NCBI GenBank assembly: GCA_029783825.1
Contig: JAREIK010001468.1
Coordinates: 1,364,001 to 1,428,000 of the forward strand
Direction: 5' to 3'
From: Sapria himalayana
Lineage: Eukaryota > Streptophyta > Magnoliopsida > Malpighiales > Rafflesiaceae
Length of the DNA: 64,000 nt
Shown here: positions 59,437-64,000 of the stretch, in pieces
How the letters are laid out: each line of letters begins with the position of its first letter
Numbering within the stretch: position 1 is the stretch's first letter
The notes under the pieces: generated by a model
What the model was told of the DNA's origin: nothing
The model's input: the letters and a program-made list of their open reading frames with translations, nothing else
Databases searched by the model: none
Position numbers and translations under genes: made by a program

Positions 59437-59643
59437 CGTTATAAAATAAAACTAAACCCACAATAATTTGAAAGATAGAAAATTCAAAAGTAAAGCAATA
59501 AATTACATCAGGAAATTGGAATACATGGGAATGATTTTCAAAGAAATAGAAAAGCCCTTTATATAGGAAAAAGTTTGGAAATCTCCAAACAATTTTCCAA
59601 TGTGGGCAAGGTGATTTTCACCTACCCCCATATTAAAATAACA
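59437..59643 (-). repeat. 3' LTR of the 59.4-64 kb copia element
   Basis: 207 bp; matches 63812-64000 through AAAATAAAACTAAACCC, TTTGAAAGATAGAAAATTC and AGTTTGGAAATCTCCAAA. Its outermost base is changed (CG where the other LTR has TG). Confidence 0.88.
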
Positions 59644-59833
59644 TTCTCCCACTTGAAAATCACTTTCTTTGCTTGTCAATACATGCTTCCAATCTTGTTA
59701 AGCCACATGAAGTTCTACACCATTCAAACTTGTCATTGCTGATCGGTTTGGTTAAAACATCCGCTATGTTTTCTTCGGTATCAATCTTTTGCAAATCCAC
59801 ACTTCCTTCTTCTACTTTCTCTCGTACAAAATG

Positions 59834-61405
59834 TTATTGTACCCTGATGTGTTTTGTCTTGGAGTGAAATACTGGATTTCTTGCCAAGTGTAAAGTACTT
59901 TGACTATCACAAAATAAAGTAACCTTATCTTGTTTATATCCAAGCTCTTCCAACAGTATTTGCAACCAGATTGCTTCTTTACTGGCTTGTGTAGCTGCAA
60001 CATATTCTATTTCTGTCGTAGAAGTAGATACAATAGGCTGCAATTTTGAAACCCAACTTACAGCTCCTCCAGCAAGAGAAAAAACATAACCTATTGTAGA
60101 CTTGCTATTATCAATATTTCCAGCATAGTCTGCATCAACATAACCTCTGACAATAAGATCTGAACTTCCATAACATATTGTAGTATTTGAGGTTCCTTTC
60201 AGATATCTGAAAATCCTCTTCACAGTACTCCAATGTTCTAAGCCCGGATTTGCCATGAATCGACTAACCACTCCCACTGCTTGTGCAATATCTGGTCTTG
60301 TACAAATCATTGCAAACATTAAACTTCCCACTGCTGATGCATACGGTACTCGAGACATCTTCATCCTCTCTTCTTCCGAGCTAGGACACATACTTGAGGA
60401 TAATTTGAAATTAACAGGAAGATGGGTAGAAATTGGTTTACTATCTTGCATGTTAAAGCGACGCAAGATTTTGTTAAAATAATTTTGTTGAGAAAGCCAA
60501 ATCTTCTTATTATTTCTATCTCGGTAAATCTGCATTTCTAGAATCTTGTTTGCTAGTCCCAAGTCCTTCATATCAAATTCCCTAGCCAACTGTGCCTTCA
60601 ATTCTTGGATTCAACATTTGTTTGGGCCTGCTACCAACATGTCATCCACATATAATAGTAAAATGATGAAATCATTTTCTTCAAACCTTTTGTAGTATGT
60701 ACAATGGTCTGAACTTAGTCTATTATATCCAAGGCTCATGATGAAGGAATCAAATCTCTTATACCAACACCTCGGTGCTTGTTTCAAACTTATAGAGATT
60801 TGTTCAACTTACAAACCAAGTTCTCATTACCAATTTCAACAAATCCTTCTGGCTGGAACATATAAATTTCTTCTTCAATTTCTCCATGAAGAAAAGCAGT
60901 TTTAACATCTAACTACTCCAAATGCAAATCAAGTGTAGCACATAGAGTCATTACTACTCAAATTGTTGTAAGACGAACCACCGGAGAAAAAATTTCATTG
61001 AAGTCAATACCTTCTTTCTGAGCATACTTGATACTCTTTTATCACCAATCTTGCACGATATCGTTCTATTTGATCATTGCTATCCGGCTTTATCTTGTAA
61101 ACTCATTTGTTTCCAATAGCTTTTCTTCTGATTGGTAACGGTACTAGCTTCCAATTCTTGTTCTTGTGTAGAGCTTCAATTTCTTCCACCACTGCTGTCA
61201 TCCACAGAGATACATATAAATTATTTGAAGCTTCTTGAAATATTGAAGGTTCTCCATCTTCTGTTAGGAGACAATATGCAATGTTGCTCTCCGTAACATA
61301 CTCCGAGTGCCAAGCTGGCGGTCTTTTATTACGAATTGGCCGACTAACCCCTTGAGCCTCAGACACGACTTGTTCTTGTGCTTCATGCTCTAATTCTTTC
61401 TCCAT
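59834..61405 (-). pseudogene. copia reverse transcriptase and RNase H region, several breaks
   Basis: 61103-61405 is the linker before the reverse transcriptase and ends in TGA (61103-61105). 60602-61102 is out of frame in places but retains LLLYVDDMLVAG with the catalytic YVDD (60638-60652). A TGA follows at 60611-60613. 59834-60601 holds the end of the reverse transcriptase and RNase H (VDADYAG, STSTTEIEYVA, FCDSQSTLHLARNPVFHSKT). A TAA at 59834-59836 separates it from about 170 bases of C-terminal sequence that stay in frame. Confidence 0.88.
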
Positions 61406-61420
61406 TGACTTTGGAACATC

Positions 61421-62209
61421 TTATTTCTGATCATTTTCTACATAAACAGTGGTAGTTTCTGAAACTTCTTTTAATGTGCTATAATCTTCAATTCTTTCTT
61501 TAAAAATTACATCTCTACTGATTATTACCTTGTGGTCAGTAGGTTCCCACAGGCGATACCCCTTTACTCCTTCAGCATACCCTAAGAATATGCATTTTCT
61601 AGATTTTGGATCCAGCTTTGCCCTTTCTTGGGTGTTGTACATTACATATGTAGGACATCCAAAATAATGTAAAGTAGAGTAGTCTGCTGGCTTACCCGTC
61701 CACATCTCCATCGGTGTCTTCAAATCAATCGATGTTGATGGCGATCGATTTATCACATAGCATGCAGTTTTTGCTGCTTCCGCCCAAAAGGACTTGGGTA
61801 GTCTTGCAGTCGTTAACATTGCTCTCATTCTTTCTACAAGAGTTCTGTTCAACCGTTCTGCTACTCCATTTTGTTGTGGCGTGTATGTGACTGTGAACTG
61901 TCGTTTGATACCTTCTTGCTTACAAAAAACAAGAAATTCACCAACTGTATAGTTACTTCCATTATCTGTCCGCAAACACTTAATTCTTTTCCCAGATTCA
62001 AGTTCCACCCATGCTTTGAATTCTTTAAAAGTTAAAAATACATCTGACTTTTTCTTGATTGGATATACCCAACATCTCCTTGAATAATCATCAATGAAGG
62101 ATACAAAATACTTTGCTCCTCCATAAGATATTTCAGGTGATTCCCATACATCAGAATATATCAAGTCTAGCGTATTTTTACTTCTTACATTTGATCTTTT
62201 AAATGCCAA
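61421..62209 (-). pseudogene. copia integrase region
   Basis: Integrase core with LDLIYSDVWE, CLRTDNGSNY and TPQQNGVAERLNRT, the three blocks holding the D, D and E residues, then the GKCIFLGYAEGVKGYRLW-like GKGY block. Open across 262 codons but separated from its neighbours by a frameshift upstream and a stop downstream. Confidence 0.9.
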
Positions 62210-62237
62210 TCTATTCTGCTTACTAGTAACACAATAC

Positions 62238-62744
62238 TCACAAAAAAGGTAAATTTACTATTTTGAGCCCCGGAAGTAACTTTTTATTAGAAAGAATTTT
62301 CAAACCTTGTTCTGACATGTGACATAGTTTAAGATGCCATATCATTGTTGATTCTTCTTCCTTAGTAATTGATGCAACACATGCATCTGCTTCCTGTACT
62401 GTTTCTCCTTTAAGCATGAATAAATTTGCCGTGATCTTTTCTCCCTTCATTACCACGAGTGAACCTCTCACAATTTTTATCATCCTATTTTCAATATGAG
62501 TTTTGCATCTAAGACTATCTATTTGTCCCAAAGACAATGAATTTTTTTTCAAGTCAATCACATGTCGTACATCTTGAATGGTACGAATCATACCATCAAA
62601 CATTTTAATTTTGATAGTACCCACACCAATAATTTTCAAAGTATGAGCATCACCCATGTGCACTGACCCACCTGAGATTGGTTCATATTTTTGAAACCAA
62701 TCTCTCCGAGAAGTCATATGCCACGATGCTCCTGAGTCAAGCAA
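62238..62744 (-). pseudogene. copia protease and gag-pre-integrase region
   Basis: Opens with LLDSGASWHMTS, the aspartic protease active site (DSG), and continues through ILVGxG-like and pre-integrase text (MIWHLKLCHMSEQGLKIL). A TAG at 62745-62747 directly precedes it. It ends early in a frameshift at the A6 tract (plus strand 62242-62247). Confidence 0.87.
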
Positions 62745-62759
62745 CTATACATCACTAAA

Positions 62760-63611
62760 CTATTTTTTACTTTCAACTATTGTTGTTACCTCACTATACA
62801 AAATACTATCTTCATCATTGATGCTTGTAACATTCCCTTGTGTCTTAGATAACTCATCATCTATATTTCTTTTCTTAAACCAATAATCTCTTTTTAAGTG
62901 TCCTTTCTTACCACAGTTATAACATTTAATATTTTTCTTACTTCGAGATTTTGATCTACCATAATTCTGACTCTCACTGGGGCCACGCTTCGTTGATCTC
63001 CCTCGTATCATCGTCAAAGCATCTATTTGTTGTGCATTTACATATCTATCCTCTTTGTTTTTACGTCTATTTTTTTCTTCTAAGATGGCAGAGGCAATAT
63101 TATTAAAAATTAAACTATCAGTCAATGCACCATTCGTTAGATTGATGACGAGTTGATCATACGAATTAGGTAAACTCTGAAGTAAAATCTCAGCACGTTC
63201 AACTTTTTCTATCTTGTTACCCAACGTAGTAAGTTGCGAAAATAAAGTATTCAGAGTATTGATATGATCAGTTACCATAACATATTCCATCATTCGTAAA
63301 GTGTACAGTCTTCTTTTTAAGAAGATCTTGTTGTGAAGTGACTTTGCCTCGTACAACCTTGTGAGAGTATCCCAAATTTCTTTTGCCGTATTCTTTTCTG
63401 CCACACTCGATAATACTCCATCAGTAAGTGCCAAATACAGGTCAGCTACTGCATTACTATCCATCTCATTCCACTTGTCGTCAGGAATTCCGGTGAGCCT
63501 TTTTCCAATTGCATCTAAGCAATTATCTTTCCTCAAAATTGCCTTAATTTTCATTTTCCACAATGAAAAATTACTTCTATTGAATTTTTCTATTTCAAAT
63601 TTTGCTGCCAT
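62760..63611 (-). pseudogene. copia gag region
   Basis: Starts MAAKFEIEKFNRSNFSLWK, the usual copia gag opening, with the UBN2-type capsid region. Near its end a zinc-knuckle motif reads CYNCGKKGHLKRDYW: the fourth zinc ligand, normally Cys, is Tyr (codon TAT at 62883-62885). The frame ends at TAG (62760-62762), where the protease region would be expected to follow without a break. Confidence 0.88.
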
Positions 63612-63811
63612 GTTTCACTTTTACAGTGAACAGTAACCGAGAATAATAATAACAATTTGTGTTATTACACTAAAAAAGTTCCCAGGTAAGTGGAGGGGCG
63701 CAATTACCCTCTTAAAAACCACAAACCTTGAGGCTCTTATCGCCCTTTTGACAGAACTTTTCTAAAATGCACTAACTACAAAAGTTACTAACTAACCTCC
63801 TTTGATACCAC

Positions 63812-64000
63812 TGTTATAAAATAAAACTAAACCCGTAATAATTTGAAAGATAGAAAATTCAAAAGTAAAGCAATAAATTACATCAGGAAATAAAATACAT
63901 TCAAAAGAAAATGAGAAATTAGAATACATGGGAATTATTTTCAAAGAAATAAAAAAACCATTTATATAGGAAAAAGTTTGGAAATCTCCAAATAATTTTC
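63812..64000 (-). repeat. 5' LTR of the 59.4-64 kb copia element (cut by window edge)
   Basis: Begins TGTTATAAAATAAAAC directly beside the primer-binding site and has an extra A-rich segment around 63890-63920 relative to the other LTR. Confidence 0.88.

Larger units (their letters stand above)
59437..64000 (-). mobile_element. Ty1/copia retrotransposon, nearly full length, runs off the window
   Basis: Minus-strand element: 5' LTR from 63812 to beyond the window edge, 3' LTR 59437-59643. Next to the 5' LTR is TGGTATCAAAGG, an initiator-Met tRNA primer site; next to the 3' LTR is the purine tract AAGTGGGAGAA. The LTR ends are TGTTA...TAACA. All copia domains are present in order: gag, protease, integrase, reverse transcriptase, RNase H. 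The two LTRs are close to identical apart from an insertion of about 27-30 bases in the right copy, so the element is fairly young. Confidence 0.92.

Overview
This is a plant nuclear genome window, almost certainly from a flowering plant: strongly AT-rich, with genes split by GT-AG introns, plant-type organelle targeting leaders, and dense Ty1/copia, L1-type LINE, SINE, hAT-, Harbinger- and pogo-type transposon remains. I cannot name the species. Genes occupy two islands, about 1-5.5 kb and 47.5-50.2 kb; nearly everything else is decayed repeats. Left island: the 3' part of a TRAPPC11-type vesicle tethering subunit (+, 1-3005, 5' end outside the window), then a two-exon mitochondrial calcium uniporter (MCU) family gene (+, 3886-5117). 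The MCU stop codon lies only 64 bases from the stop codon of a convergent gene on the minus strand. That minus-strand gene is FHIT (a HIT-family diadenosine-polyphosphate hydrolase). I could assemble it from five exons at 25.9-26.1, 25.4-25.5, 13.1-13.3, 5.38-5.48 and 5.18-5.30 kb, so a protein of roughly 160-215 residues is spread over about 21 kb. Its two big introns (about 7.6 and 12.1 kb) hold a copia retrotransposon lacking gag, a 64-bp minisatellite, a hAT-type MITE with perfect 8-bp target duplications, SINE copies and a Harbinger-like MITE. The apparent 3' splice site of exon 3 reads AA where AG is expected. From 26.1 to 47.5 kb I see no host gene. This stretch contains a 2-kb composite microsatellite cluster, two fold-back elements with GAGCTC-rich cores, an inverted pair of a repeat over 2 kb long (32.6-37.3 kb), and a copia remnant interrupted by the 3' end of a LINE. 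Right island: a short conserved-looking gene of unknown function (47525-48082, +), then a complete ten-exon gene for malonyl-CoA:ACP transacylase (MCAT/FabD, minus, 48329-50208), the enzyme that charges ACP with malonyl for organellar fatty acid synthesis; two of its nine introns begin with GC instead of GT. To its right lie a 2.1-kb pogo/Lemi1-like DNA transposon with intact-looking ends and a broken transposase, another copy of the large repeat carrying a nested LTR-like insertion, a decayed L1-type LINE, and a copia element (59.4 kb to beyond the window edge) that keeps its LTRs, primer-binding site and polypurine tract but carries several stop codons. The genes are housekeeping loci of vesicle traffic, organelle calcium, nucleotide hydrolysis and lipid synthesis; I see no operon-like functional cluster. 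The most informative signals are gene-structure oddities in FHIT and MCAT and the GAGCTC fold-back family.
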